Positions 1-4,943 of a DNA stretch of 7,295 nucleotides are shown one piece after another. Source of the stretch: CAZJGG01 sp964545475. GTDB lineage: Bacteria > Bacillota > Clostridia > Lachnospirales > JAISER01. The notes under the pieces were generated by a model, which was given only the letters and a program-made list of their open reading frames with translations, had not been told where the DNA came from and searched no databases. Every line of letters begins with the position of its first letter. Position 1 is the first letter of the stretch. Position numbers and translations under genes: made by a program. The stretch is from positions 1-7,295 of the forward strand of contig CAZJGG010000093.1 of the NCBI GenBank assembly GCA_964545475.1, in the 5' to 3' direction.

Positions 1-48
1 CTACAGTTAATTATTGTCGTATTGACATTTTTCTATAAAAGAAAATAA
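1..48 (+). CDS. C-terminal end of a small hydrophobic protein, probably a holin-like/Fst-like type I toxin (partial)
   Basis: Only the last 15 codons and the TAA at 46-48 lie in the window. They read LQLIIVVLTFFYKRK, a hydrophobic stretch ending in a short basic tail, as expected for the end of a single-pass membrane peptide. Small type I toxins of the Fst/putative holin-like toxin kind in Firmicutes typically end this way, and their stop codon sits in an AAATAACC-type hairpin followed by a structured 3' region and an intrinsic terminator. All of that is present here at 43-156. The N-terminus, start codon and promoter lie outside the window, so the family call rests on tail composition plus downstream architecture. 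It could instead be the end of any short membrane protein. Confidence 0.5.
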   Translation, partial: LQLIIVVLTFFYKRK

Positions 49-82
49 CCAGCCATCCCAGCAATAGGCAAACTGGTTATTT
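43..82. terminator. Hairpin over the toxin stop codon; also a candidate minus-strand terminator
   Basis: AAATAACCAG at 43-52 pairs perfectly with CTGGTTATTT at 73-82 (10 bp) around a 20-base loop, and the TAA stop at 46-48 lies in the left arm. Read on the minus strand, the hairpin is followed by a T-rich run (about 42-34), so it could end transcripts coming from the right, either the PHP gene or a small antisense RNA. On the + strand it is followed by TTTCAACTGG and is more likely an mRNA-structure element than a terminator. Confidence 0.55.
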
Positions 83-89
83 CAACTGG
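71..89 (+). repeat. Short direct repeat AACTGG
   Basis: AACTGG occurs at 71-76 and again at 84-89, on either side of the end of the stop-codon hairpin. In the Fst/par type I system, direct repeats near the toxin message ends are where the antisense RNA pairs. The repeat here is only 6 bases, so this role is an inference from position. A weak stem (GCCGC at 97-101 with GCGAC at 109-113, one mismatch) follows before the terminator. Confidence 0.3.
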
Positions 90-121
90 CAAGCCTGCCG
101 CCTTTTAAGCGACTGTGCATT

Positions 122-156
122 AAGAGAGTGTTCTCAGCACTCTCTTTCTTATTTTT
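122..156 (+). terminator. Intrinsic terminator downstream of the small toxin-like ORF
   Basis: AAGAGAGTG at 122-130 and CACTCTCTT at 138-146 form a perfect 9-bp stem with a 7-base loop (TTCTCAG), followed by a T-rich tract to 156. The direction is clearly +, since there is no comparable T tract on the minus-strand side. It ends the transcript that enters from the left edge. Confidence 0.85.
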
Positions 157-184
157 ATTATACTTCATATCCCATATAATTGCA

Positions 185-213
185 ATATTATTTTAGCATA
201 CTTTACTTGTAAA
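185..213 (-). promoter_or_regulatory. Sigma-A-like promoter for the candidate antisense RNA
   Basis: On the minus strand, TTTACA (213-208) and TAATAT (190-185) are separated by exactly 17 bases. Each box is one or two bases off the consensus. It points leftward, immediately downstream of the PHP gene stop codon, where no further minus-strand gene is seen. Confidence 0.4.
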
Positions 214-220
214 AGCCTAG

Positions 221-934
221 TTATAAAGATTTAATATATTTGCTAAACAATTTTAGTGAAGTATTTATAATCAAATTTTCAGGGAAGCCGGTTTCTGCTA
301 ATAAAGGCAGGAGCAAATCAAAATCTCCGATTCTGCTGTGATAATGAGAATCACTTCCAAGTACAACAGGTAAATTTGCTTTTTTGCATTTTTCCAAAAG
401 CTTTATAATAAATTCTCCGCTTCCAACCCGGACGGAATCCGGCAAAAGGCTGGCAGAGTTTATTTCTATAATTGTGCCTGTTTGGCTGCTTGCTTCTACA
501 ACTGCATCTAAGTCAATAGGGTAGCGAGGATCTCCTAAATGACCCATTATTTTTACATATTGGTTTTTCATAGTGTTAATGACGGAGTTTGTGTTTTGCT
601 CTGTGCCTTGGCATTCATAACATACGGAATGAATACTTGCAATAACAACATCAAGTTTTGAAAGTATTTTGTCGGATAAGTCTACTTTGCCCGTTGTATC
701 CATAATATTAACTTCCGCCCCTGAAAGAATAGTAACACCTTTTATTTTTTTAGGAATGGCGTGAAGGTTTGTAAAATAAAGCTTATGACAGGAGCCCGGC
801 ATTTTTGGTCCGTGGTCTGTTATGGCAATAAGCTCAAGCCCTTTTTGGATGGCGGCTTCTGCATTTTCTGTAACAGTGGAATATGCGTGTCCACTGGCAA
901 CTGTGTGAATGTGTGTGTCTAGTATAAATTTCAA
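221..934 (-). CDS. PHP-domain metal-dependent phosphoesterase, YcdX type
   Basis: A 237-residue protein that is a single PHP (polymerase and histidinol phosphatase) domain. The metal-binding residues appear in family order: DTHIH (H8, H10), SGHAYS (H16), ITDHG (D40, H41), GAE (E74), ASIHS (H102), MGHLGDP (H132) and GSDSH (D195, H197). This pattern and length match the YcdX subgroup, which binds three metal ions and has phosphatase activity in vitro; the physiological substrate is not established, so I name no pathway. There is no signal peptide, so it is cytoplasmic. The start is TTG at 934-932, preceded by AAGGATGAG (949-941); the ATG inside that motif is out of frame and soon meets a stop. 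It is divergent from yerC. It is not the PHP domain of a DNA polymerase, since no other polymerase domains follow. Confidence 0.9.
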   Translation of the reverse strand: MKFILDTHIHTVASGHAYSTVTENAEAAIQKGLELIAITDHGPKMPGSCHKLYFTNLHAIPKKIKGVTILSGAEVNIMDTTGKVDLSDKILSKLDVVIASIHSVCYECQGTEQNTNSVINTMKNQYVKIMGHLGDPRYPIDLDAVVEASSQTGTIIEINSASLLPDSVRVGSGEFIIKLLEKCKKANLPVVLGSDSHYHSRIGDFDLLLPLLAETGFPENLIINTSLKLFSKYIKSL

Positions 935-962
935 ATTAATCTCATCCTTTAATTTTATGTTT

Positions 963-991
963 ATTATACCAAAAAAATTTGTAATAATAAA
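963..991 (-). promoter_or_regulatory. Probable promoter of the PHP phosphoesterase gene
   Basis: A perfect -10 TATAAT lies on the minus strand at 968-963, with a weak -35 (TTTATT, 991-986) 17 bases upstream. This puts the transcript start near 956 and gives a 5' leader of about 20 bases that contains the Shine-Dalgarno site. The -35 is poor, so confidence is moderate. Confidence 0.5.
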
Positions 992-1064
992 TATAACACA
1001 GCAAATTTTGTGCGCTGGAAATAGTATAGCTGCTGTCAGACTTTGAAAGCGATTATTCCGCTCT

Positions 1065-1095
1065 AAATTCCATTGCTCGTTTTACTGTGGAATTT
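1065..1095. promoter_or_regulatory. Inverted repeat in the divergent PHP/yerC control region
   Basis: AAATTCCA (1065-1072) and TGGAATTT (1088-1095) are a perfect 8-bp inverted repeat with a 15-base spacer. It lies between the two divergent promoters, just upstream of the yerC -35. It could be an operator with half-sites roughly two helix turns apart, or a weak hairpin. No regulator can be assigned. Confidence 0.3.
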
Positions 1096-1123
1096 ACTAT
1101 TTATAAATTTTTTATAAAGGCTG

Positions 1124-1152
1124 TTTACTTTTTATTAATACGGCGTTATAAT
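1124..1152 (+). promoter_or_regulatory. yerC promoter
   Basis: -35 TTTACT (1124-1129), a 17-base spacer and a perfect -10 TATAAT (1147-1152) form a good sigma-A promoter. Transcription would start near 1159, leaving a leader of about 30 bases before the TTG start codon. Confidence 0.75.
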
Positions 1153-1187
1153 GGGATTGATAGAAATGCGCCTTGGGGGGTATAGAT

Positions 1188-1481
1188 TTGAACGATAAGC
1201 TTAAAAGCGAATTTATAGATGATTTTTTTAAAGCAGTGCTAACGCTGGAAACAGTAGACGAATGCTATGCTTTTTTTGGTGATGCATGTACTGTAAACGA
1301 AATACAAGCAATGGCACAGCGTTTTAGCGTTGCCCGTATGCTTGATAAAGCTAAAACCTATGTTGAAATTGGCGAAAAAACAGGCGCTTCTACTGCAACT
1401 ATAAGCCGTGTCAACAGAAGCCTTCATTACGGGCTTGACGGCTATAAAACCGTGTTTGAAAGGCTTGATAACTCTAATTAG
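1188..1481 (+). CDS. yerC: YerC/YecD-family TrpR-superfamily DNA-binding protein
   Basis: A 97-residue all-helical protein of the TrpR superfamily. It contains the family's characteristic block CTVNEIQAMAQRFSVARML (about residues 34-52), then a helix-turn-helix around residues 57-79 including EKTGASTATISRVNRSL and the ending LHYG. It presumably binds DNA as a homodimer; in Bacillus subtilis yerC lies just upstream of the pcrB-pcrA-ligA cluster, and the same neighbourhood is kept here. Its target and ligand are not established, and TrpR-like tryptophan sensing should not be assumed. A longer reading from the TTG at 1173 would translate through the Shine-Dalgarno run GGGGGG (1175-1180). The TTG at 1188 sits 7 bases after that run and gives the expected N-terminus MNDKLKSEF, so I choose it. 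Confidence 0.9.
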   Translation: MNDKLKSEFIDDFFKAVLTLETVDECYAFFGDACTVNEIQAMAQRFSVARMLDKAKTYVEIGEKTGASTATISRVNRSLHYGLDGYKTVFERLDNSN

Positions 1482-1583
1482 AATCTGTTCAGAATCTCGC
1501 TTTTTGTTTTTGAGCAAGTTTATTAAATTGCAATAGTCATACATATCCGGTTTTTAATTACCCCATACATATTAATTTTAAAT

Positions 1584-1623
1584 GACGTGCTTATGTTTAA
1601 AATTTTAACATTTACGACACGTC
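1584..1623. repeat. Interrupted inverted repeat, 40 bp
   Basis: GACGTG (1584-1589) pairs with CACGTC (1618-1623), and inside it ATGTT (1593-1597) pairs with AACAT (1607-1611) around an AT core. The whole is an imperfect two-tier dyad. It lies 100 bases downstream of yerC with no T tract after it, so it is not an obvious terminator. It could be a binding site or an RNA fold. Confidence 0.4.
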
Positions 1624-1636
1624 TTAGTCCATTTTG

Positions 1637-1681
1637 TGCGGTTTAAGCATTAAATAAAATTGCTATAAAGCCGCATTTTTT
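1637..1681 (+). terminator. Intrinsic terminator downstream of yerC
   Basis: TGCGGTTT (1637-1644) pairs with AAGCCGCA (1668-1675), 8 bp with one G-T, and an inner AGCA/TGCT pair (1646-1649 with 1661-1664) extends the stem. Six T residues follow at 1676-1681. It would end the yerC transcript about 160 bases after its stop codon, which implies that pcrA has its own promoter. Confidence 0.7.
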
Positions 1682-1686
1682 GTATT

Positions 1687-1706
1687 TATACTCTTTAAAG
1701 TGTATA
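1687..1706. promoter_or_regulatory. 20-bp near-palindrome, possible operator
   Basis: TATACTCTTTAAAGTGTATA is a palindrome apart from one mirrored pair (18 of 20 positions symmetrical), centred on TTTAAA. Continuous dyads of this size are typical of sites for dimeric repressors. It lies about 60 bases upstream of the possible pcrA -35. The binding protein is unknown. Confidence 0.35.
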
Positions 1707-1766
1707 TTTACCACCGGCTTGCGGAGAATTTTGCTTGTGGGCAGCGCCAGCGGCTCTTAGAGCAAT

Positions 1767-1795
1767 TTGACAAAGCATTAACAGAACCATGTAAA
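1767..1795 (+). promoter_or_regulatory. Possible pcrA promoter
   Basis: A perfect -35 TTGACA (1767-1772) is followed after 17 bases by TGTAAA (1790-1795), a 4/6 match to the -10 consensus. Initiation near 1802 would give a leader of about 105 bases containing an imperfect GC-rich hairpin ending in GGTGGTTTTT (1811-1820). TATGAT at 1882-1887 is an alternative -10 but has no good -35. Confidence 0.4.
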
Positions 1796-1907
1796 AACGC
1801 CCCCAAATCTGGTGGTTTTTAAATTTGAAATTTTCCAAATAAGGATTATTCAGCAAGCCCTTTTATACGCTGAACTCACATTATGATAATAGTTTAGGAG
1901 AGAAATT

Positions 1908-4142
1908 ATGGATTTAGGCTCAATGCTTAACCCTGTTCAAAAGCAGGCGGTTCAAATTACCGAAGGTCCGCTTTTAATTCTTGCAGGGGCAGGCTCCGGC
2001 AAGACAAGCGTGTTAACCCACAGAATAGCTCATTTAATCGAGCGTAAAATACAGCCGTATAACATATTAGCAATTACTTTTACAAATAAAGCGGCGAGAG
2101 AAATGAGAGAGCGCGTTGACAATCTGGTTGAAAACGGCCGGGATGTACTTGTTTGCACGTTCCATTCTTTTTGTGTGCGCATTTTGCGTAGAGAAATAAG
2201 CAAGTTATCTTTCGGAAACCATTTTACTATTTACGACTCAGATGACTCTGAAAAACTTATTAAGCGCTGCATTAAGGAAGTAGGGCTTAACGAAAAGCAA
2301 TACTCCCCAAGATCTGTTATGGGTGCAATCGGCGCATACAAAGACGAGCTTATAAGCCCGAAAGAAGCTACAAAAGAAGCAGAGGGAGATTACAGGCAAT
2401 CAGAAATTTGCAAAGTTTATACCCTTTACCAAAAAAGACTATACGAAAGCAACGCTGTAGACTTTGACGATATTATTTCTAAAACTGTTGAATTATTTAA
2501 AGTATTTCCCGACGTATTAGAGAAGTATCAGGAACGCTTTCAATACATAATGGTAGATGAATACCAGGACACTAACACAGCACAATACATGCTTATAAAA
2601 ATGTTGTCTTCTAAATATAAAAACTTATGCGTTGTTGGAGACGACGACCAAAGCATTTACGGCTGGCGTGGAGCAAACATTTATAACATTTTAAATTTTG
2701 AGAAAGATAATAAAGGGGCAAAATCCGTTAAGCTTGAACAAAATTACCGCTCAACACAGCTTATTTTGGATGCCGCAAACGCCGTTATCCAAAACAACCA
2801 AAGCCGCAAGCAAAAAAGGCTTTGGACAAACAATTCCGGCGGAAGTCCAATATATTTTTTCAAAGCAACATACGACTATGAAGAAGCCCATTTTATTACG
2901 GAAAAAATTACAGATTATGTGAATAAAGGGGCAAAATATGCAGACCACGCCGTTTTGTACAGAACAAATTCACAATCTCGTACAATAGAAGAACAACTTG
3001 TTTCAAAAGGAATTCCTTACAGGCTTTTCGGCGGCGTTCGCTTTTACGACAGAAAAGAAGTAAAAGACGTTTTGGCATATCTCCGGGTTATTAACAACCC
3101 AAGAGACGACGTTTCTCTTATGCGTATTATAAACGTCCCAAGACGAGGTATTGGTGATACAACAACAGATAAGATTCAAGAATACGCTGTAGAAAACGAC
3201 ATCCCGCTTTTTGAAGTTTTTAAGGATTTAGAGCAGATTCCAGATTTTGCCCAAAGAGCAAAAAAAGTTTTTGCATTTAGAGATTTAATAAATGATTTTA
3301 TAGAATATGCTAAAAACCATTCTATTACGGAAGTTATTAACAAAGTTTTAGAAGATACAAACTATATCGGTGAATATATGGTTGAGGGCACAGACGAAGC
3401 AATGGGGCGCATAGAAAACGTTCAAGAACTTTTGTCTAAAGCCTCCGAATATGAAGATAAAGCGGAAGATAAGAGCCTTACGGCGTTTTTAGAGGAGCTT
3501 TCCTTAGTTGCTGACATTGACAATTATACCGATGGTCAAGACACAGTGGTTTTAATGACTTTGCATAACGCAAAAGGTCTTGAATTTCCTTGCGTGTTTA
3601 TAACAGGCTTTGAAGAAGGCATTTTCCCAACATACCAAAGCACCGTTTCCCCTGACAGACACGCAATTGAAGAAGAACGCCGCCTGCTTTACGTTGGCAT
3701 AACAAGGGCAAAAGAAACATTGTATATAACATGCGCCAATTCAAGAAGGCAACACGGGCAAATTGTTAGCAACAACCCAAGCCGCTTTTTAAAGGAAATT
3801 CCAGAAGAATACATTGAACAGGCAATAATGCCTATTTCCGAAAAAGGCGAAAAAAGAAGAACCGGAATTTCCCAGTTTGCTGAAATAAACAAAATGAAAA
3901 ACGCCATAGACATAAGCTTCGGTGGCAAAAACTATTCAAACACAACCAAAGCCGCAGCACCAGCAGAATCAAGCCTTAACTATTCTGTGGGAGACAAAGT
4001 TAAACAAATGAAATACGGTATCGGTGTTGTTACCGACATAAGACAAACCGGACCGGATTATGAAGTCGCCGTGGAATTTGAAGGCATCGGCGTTAAAAAA
4101 TTTATGGCACATTTGTGTAAGCTTAAAAAGGTTGAAGGTTAG
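1908..4142 (+). CDS. pcrA: ATP-dependent 3'-5' DNA helicase PcrA/UvrD
   Basis: A 744-residue superfamily 1A helicase, close to the usual PcrA length (about 720-750). Motifs in order: Q-motif region LNPVQKQAV (7-15), Walker A AGAGSGKT (26-33), Walker B DEYQDT (217-222), motif III VVGDDDQSIYGWRGA (242-256), motif IV LEQNYRST (276-283), motif V TLHNAKGLEF (551-560) and motif VI EEERRLLYVGITRAK (588-602). The last about 54 residues, starting NYSVGDKVKQMKYGIG, form the Tudor-like C-terminal domain that in PcrA contacts RNA polymerase. The expected role is nucleotide excision and transcription-coupled repair, removal of RecA or stalled complexes, and rolling-circle plasmid replication. The ATG at 1908 follows AGGAG by 7 bases. 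It lies downstream of yerC as in Bacillus, but pcrB and ligA are not adjacent: the gene is followed directly by a terminator. Confidence 0.97.
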   Translation: MDLGSMLNPVQKQAVQITEGPLLILAGAGSGKTSVLTHRIAHLIERKIQPYNILAITFTNKAAREMRERVDNLVENGRDVLVCTFHSFCVRILRREISKLSFGNHFTIYDSDDSEKLIKRCIKEVGLNEKQYSPRSVMGAIGAYKDELISPKEATKEAEGDYRQSEICKVYTLYQKRLYESNAVDFDDIISKTVELFKVFPDVLEKYQERFQYIMVDEYQDTNTAQYMLIKMLSSKYKNLCVVGDDDQSIYGWRGANIYNILNFEKDNKGAKSVKLEQNYRSTQLILDAANAVIQNNQSRKQKRLWTNNSGGSPIYFFKATYDYEEAHFITEKITDYVNKGAKYADHAVLYRTNSQSRTIEEQLVSKGIPYRLFGGVRFYDRKEVKDVLAYLRVINNPRDDVSLMRIINVPRRGIGDTTTDKIQEYAVENDIPLFEVFKDLEQIPDFAQRAKKVFAFRDLINDFIEYAKNHSITEVINKVLEDTNYIGEYMVEGTDEAMGRIENVQELLSKASEYEDKAEDKSLTAFLEELSLVADIDNYTDGQDTVVLMTLHNAKGLEFPCVFITGFEEGIFPTYQSTVSPDRHAIEEERRLLYVGITRAKETLYITCANSRRQHGQIVSNNPSRFLKEIPEEYIEQAIMPISEKGEKRRTGISQFAEINKMKNAIDISFGGKNYSNTTKAAAPAESSLNYSVGDKVKQMKYGIGVVTDIRQTGPDYEVAVEFEGIGVKKFMAHLCKLKKVEG

Positions 4143-4166
4143 TTATAGTAATTCCTAAAATAATCA

Positions 4167-4203
4167 ATTAAAATAGAGGCGGGATCACTGCCTCTATTTT
4201 AAT
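4167..4203 (+). terminator. pcrA terminator
   Basis: ATTAAAATAGAGGC (4167-4180) and GCCTCTATTTTAAT (4190-4203) form a perfect 14-bp stem with a 9-base loop, 25 bases after the pcrA stop codon. The arm composition (A-rich left, T-rich right) makes it usable in both directions. Its last two bases are shared with the next hairpin. Confidence 0.85.
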
Positions 4204-4229
4204 CGGGCGCACCTATGTGTGCGCCCGAT
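4202..4229. repeat. REP-like GC-rich hairpin
   Basis: ATCGGGCGCAC (4202-4212) and GTGCGCCCGAT (4219-4229) are a perfect 11-bp inverted repeat with the loop CTATGT. It is far more GC-rich than its surroundings, lacks a following T tract, and sits directly beside a fragment of a REP-associated transposase. This matches the repetitive extragenic palindromes that RAYT enzymes act on. Copy number elsewhere in the genome is unknown. Confidence 0.55.
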
Positions 4230-4409
4230 ACCCTCCTCCTAACAATAAACAAAACAACAAACGAATATATAAAAGGCGCTAAAAACGGTTTATGCCCATC
4301 TTTTTATAAACACATCTGGCAACGGAATTATTATGAGCATATTATTAGAGATGAAGAAGTTTACCTAAAGATGTGGGATTATATTGACTCAAATCCAATT
4401 ATTTACTGA
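4215..4409 (+). pseudogene. C-terminal remnant of a REP-associated tyrosine transposase (RAYT, IS200-like)
   Basis: The open frame gives 64 residues, of which about residues 18-62 resemble the end of RAYT/Y1 (IS200-like, COG1943) transposases. The diagnostic stretch is HIWQRNYYEHIIRDEE (33-48) followed by YLKMWDYIDSNP (50-61), matching the family's usual WQRSYYEHIIRNEEDYL...IWQYIDENP ending. The catalytic part is absent: there is no HUH metal motif and, in the remnant, no recognisable tyrosine helix context upstream. The first codons are simply the right arm of the GC-rich hairpin, and no ribosome-binding site precedes the ATG. I therefore read it as a decayed insertion rather than a working gene. 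The remnant ends 22 bases before msrA and so supplies msrA's upstream region. Confidence 0.75.
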
Positions 4410-4412
4410 AAA
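4384..4412 (+). promoter_or_regulatory. Weak candidate msrA promoter inside the transposase remnant
   Basis: TTGACT (4384-4389) is a good -35, but the sequence 17 bases later (TGAAAA, 4407-4412) is a poor -10. If real, msrA now uses a promoter within the decayed RAYT sequence. The strong pcrA terminator upstream means msrA needs some promoter between about 4204 and 4425. Confidence 0.25.
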
Positions 4413-4431
4413 CTAAAAGCGAGGTTTTGAT

Positions 4432-4938
4432 ATGACAAAAGAAATTTACTTAGCAGGCGGTTGTTTTTGGGGCACCGAGCATTATTTACATCTAATTACA
4501 GGCATTACCCACACAGAAGTTGGTTATGCCAACGGCAACACCGAAAACCCCACATACGAGCAGGTTTGCCGTGAAAATACTGGGCACGCCGAAGCTGTAA
4601 AAGTTCTTTACGATGACAGCTTAATTAAGCTTTCCCAAGTTCTACAAATGTATTATGACGTTATTGACCCAACGTCTATTAACCGCCAAGGCGGAGATAC
4701 AGGCACACAATACCGCACAGGAATTTATTACACCGACGAAGGCGATAAGGAAATAATTGAGAGATCTATTAGTGAGTTGCAGATAAAATATGAAAAACCA
4801 ATTGCAATTGAAGTTTTGCCATTAAATAATTATTATAAAGCAGAAGAATACCACCAAAAATACTTAATAAAAAACCCCGGTGGCTATTGCCATATCGGGG
4901 CTGAAAAATTTGAATGCGCAAAGTCTTTCAAAGCATAG
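4432..4938 (+). CDS. msrA: Peptide-methionine (S)-S-oxide reductase MsrA
   Basis: A 168-residue stand-alone MsrA, which reduces the S epimer of methionine sulfoxide in proteins and free methionine using thioredoxin-type reductants. The signature GGCFWG (9-14) carries the catalytic Cys11. Family substrate-pocket residues are present at the expected spacing: E54 in TGHAEAV, D89 in RQGGDTGTQYR and Y94. Candidate resolving cysteines are C153 (PGGYCHIG) and C162 (KFECAK); C46 lies in YEQVC. No MsrB domain is fused. It has no signal peptide, so it is cytoplasmic. The ATG at 4432 follows GAGG (4421-4424) by 7 bases. It is cut off from pcrA by a terminator and converges on aroE-aroK with 5 bases between the stop codons. 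Confidence 0.96.
   Translation: MTKEIYLAGGCFWGTEHYLHLITGITHTEVGYANGNTENPTYEQVCRENTGHAEAVKVLYDDSLIKLSQVLQMYYDVIDPTSINRQGGDTGTQYRTGIYYTDEGDKEIIERSISELQIKYEKPIAIEVLPLNNYYKAEEYHQKYLIKNPGGYCHIGAEKFECAKSFKA
4863..4900 (-). terminator. Candidate terminator of the pheA/aroE-aroK operon, inside the msrA coding sequence
   Basis: Read on the minus strand, CCCCG (4900-4896) pairs with CGGGG (4879-4875) and TGGC (4892-4889... inner arm) pairs with GCCA (4884-4881), around an AATA loop with a small internal loop. It is followed directly by TTTTTTATT (4874-4866). It lies about 45 bases past the aroE-aroK stop codon. The same bases encode MsrA residues from about 147 to 157, including the conserved NPGGYC segment. 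Confidence 0.5.
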
Positions 4939-4943
4939 TAATT

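Larger units (their letters stand above)
36..178 (-). ncRNA. Candidate antisense RNA opposing the toxin-like transcript (predicted)
   Basis: A minus-strand promoter (-35 TTTACA at 213-208, 17-base spacer, -10 TAATAT at 190-185) would start RNA near position 178. A minus-strand terminator (hairpin 82-43 plus T-rich run) would end it near 36-40. The product, about 140 bases, would be fully antisense to the 3' region of the toxin-like transcript, which is the arrangement of RNA II antitoxins in Fst/par-like systems. The ends are predicted from motifs only. In such AT-rich DNA the promoter match could be chance, and the same promoter sits just inside the end of the PHP gene's own transcript. Confidence 0.35.
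1482..1907. other. Gene-free, structured spacer between yerC and pcrA
   Basis: No credible gene is seen in these 426 bases. The stretch contains, in order: an interrupted inverted repeat (1584-1623), an intrinsic terminator (1637-1681), a 20-bp near-palindrome (1687-1706), a GC-richer patch (about 1710-1816), a possible -35/-10 pair (1767-1795) and the pcrA ribosome-binding site AGGAG (1896-1900). Short open frames across the GC-richer patch exist on both strands but lack ribosome-binding sites. Confidence 0.6.

Noticed and set aside
1239..1544. 101-codon open frame on the minus strand across yerC
   Set aside because: It is antisense to a well-recognised gene, has no recognisable protein motif and no supported start; a coding shadow.
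1796..1822. Hairpin-like AAAAAC...GGTGGTTTTT as a riboswitch or T-box before pcrA
   Set aside because: The T-box consensus is not present and the stem has a bulge and a mismatch; pcrA is not an aminoacyl-synthetase or amino-acid gene.
1718..1824. + strand reading ending TEPCKNAPKSGGF before pcrA, as a possible gene fragment
   Set aside because: No ribosome-binding site or start, and I cannot match it to a family; handled as part of a possible intergenic repeat.
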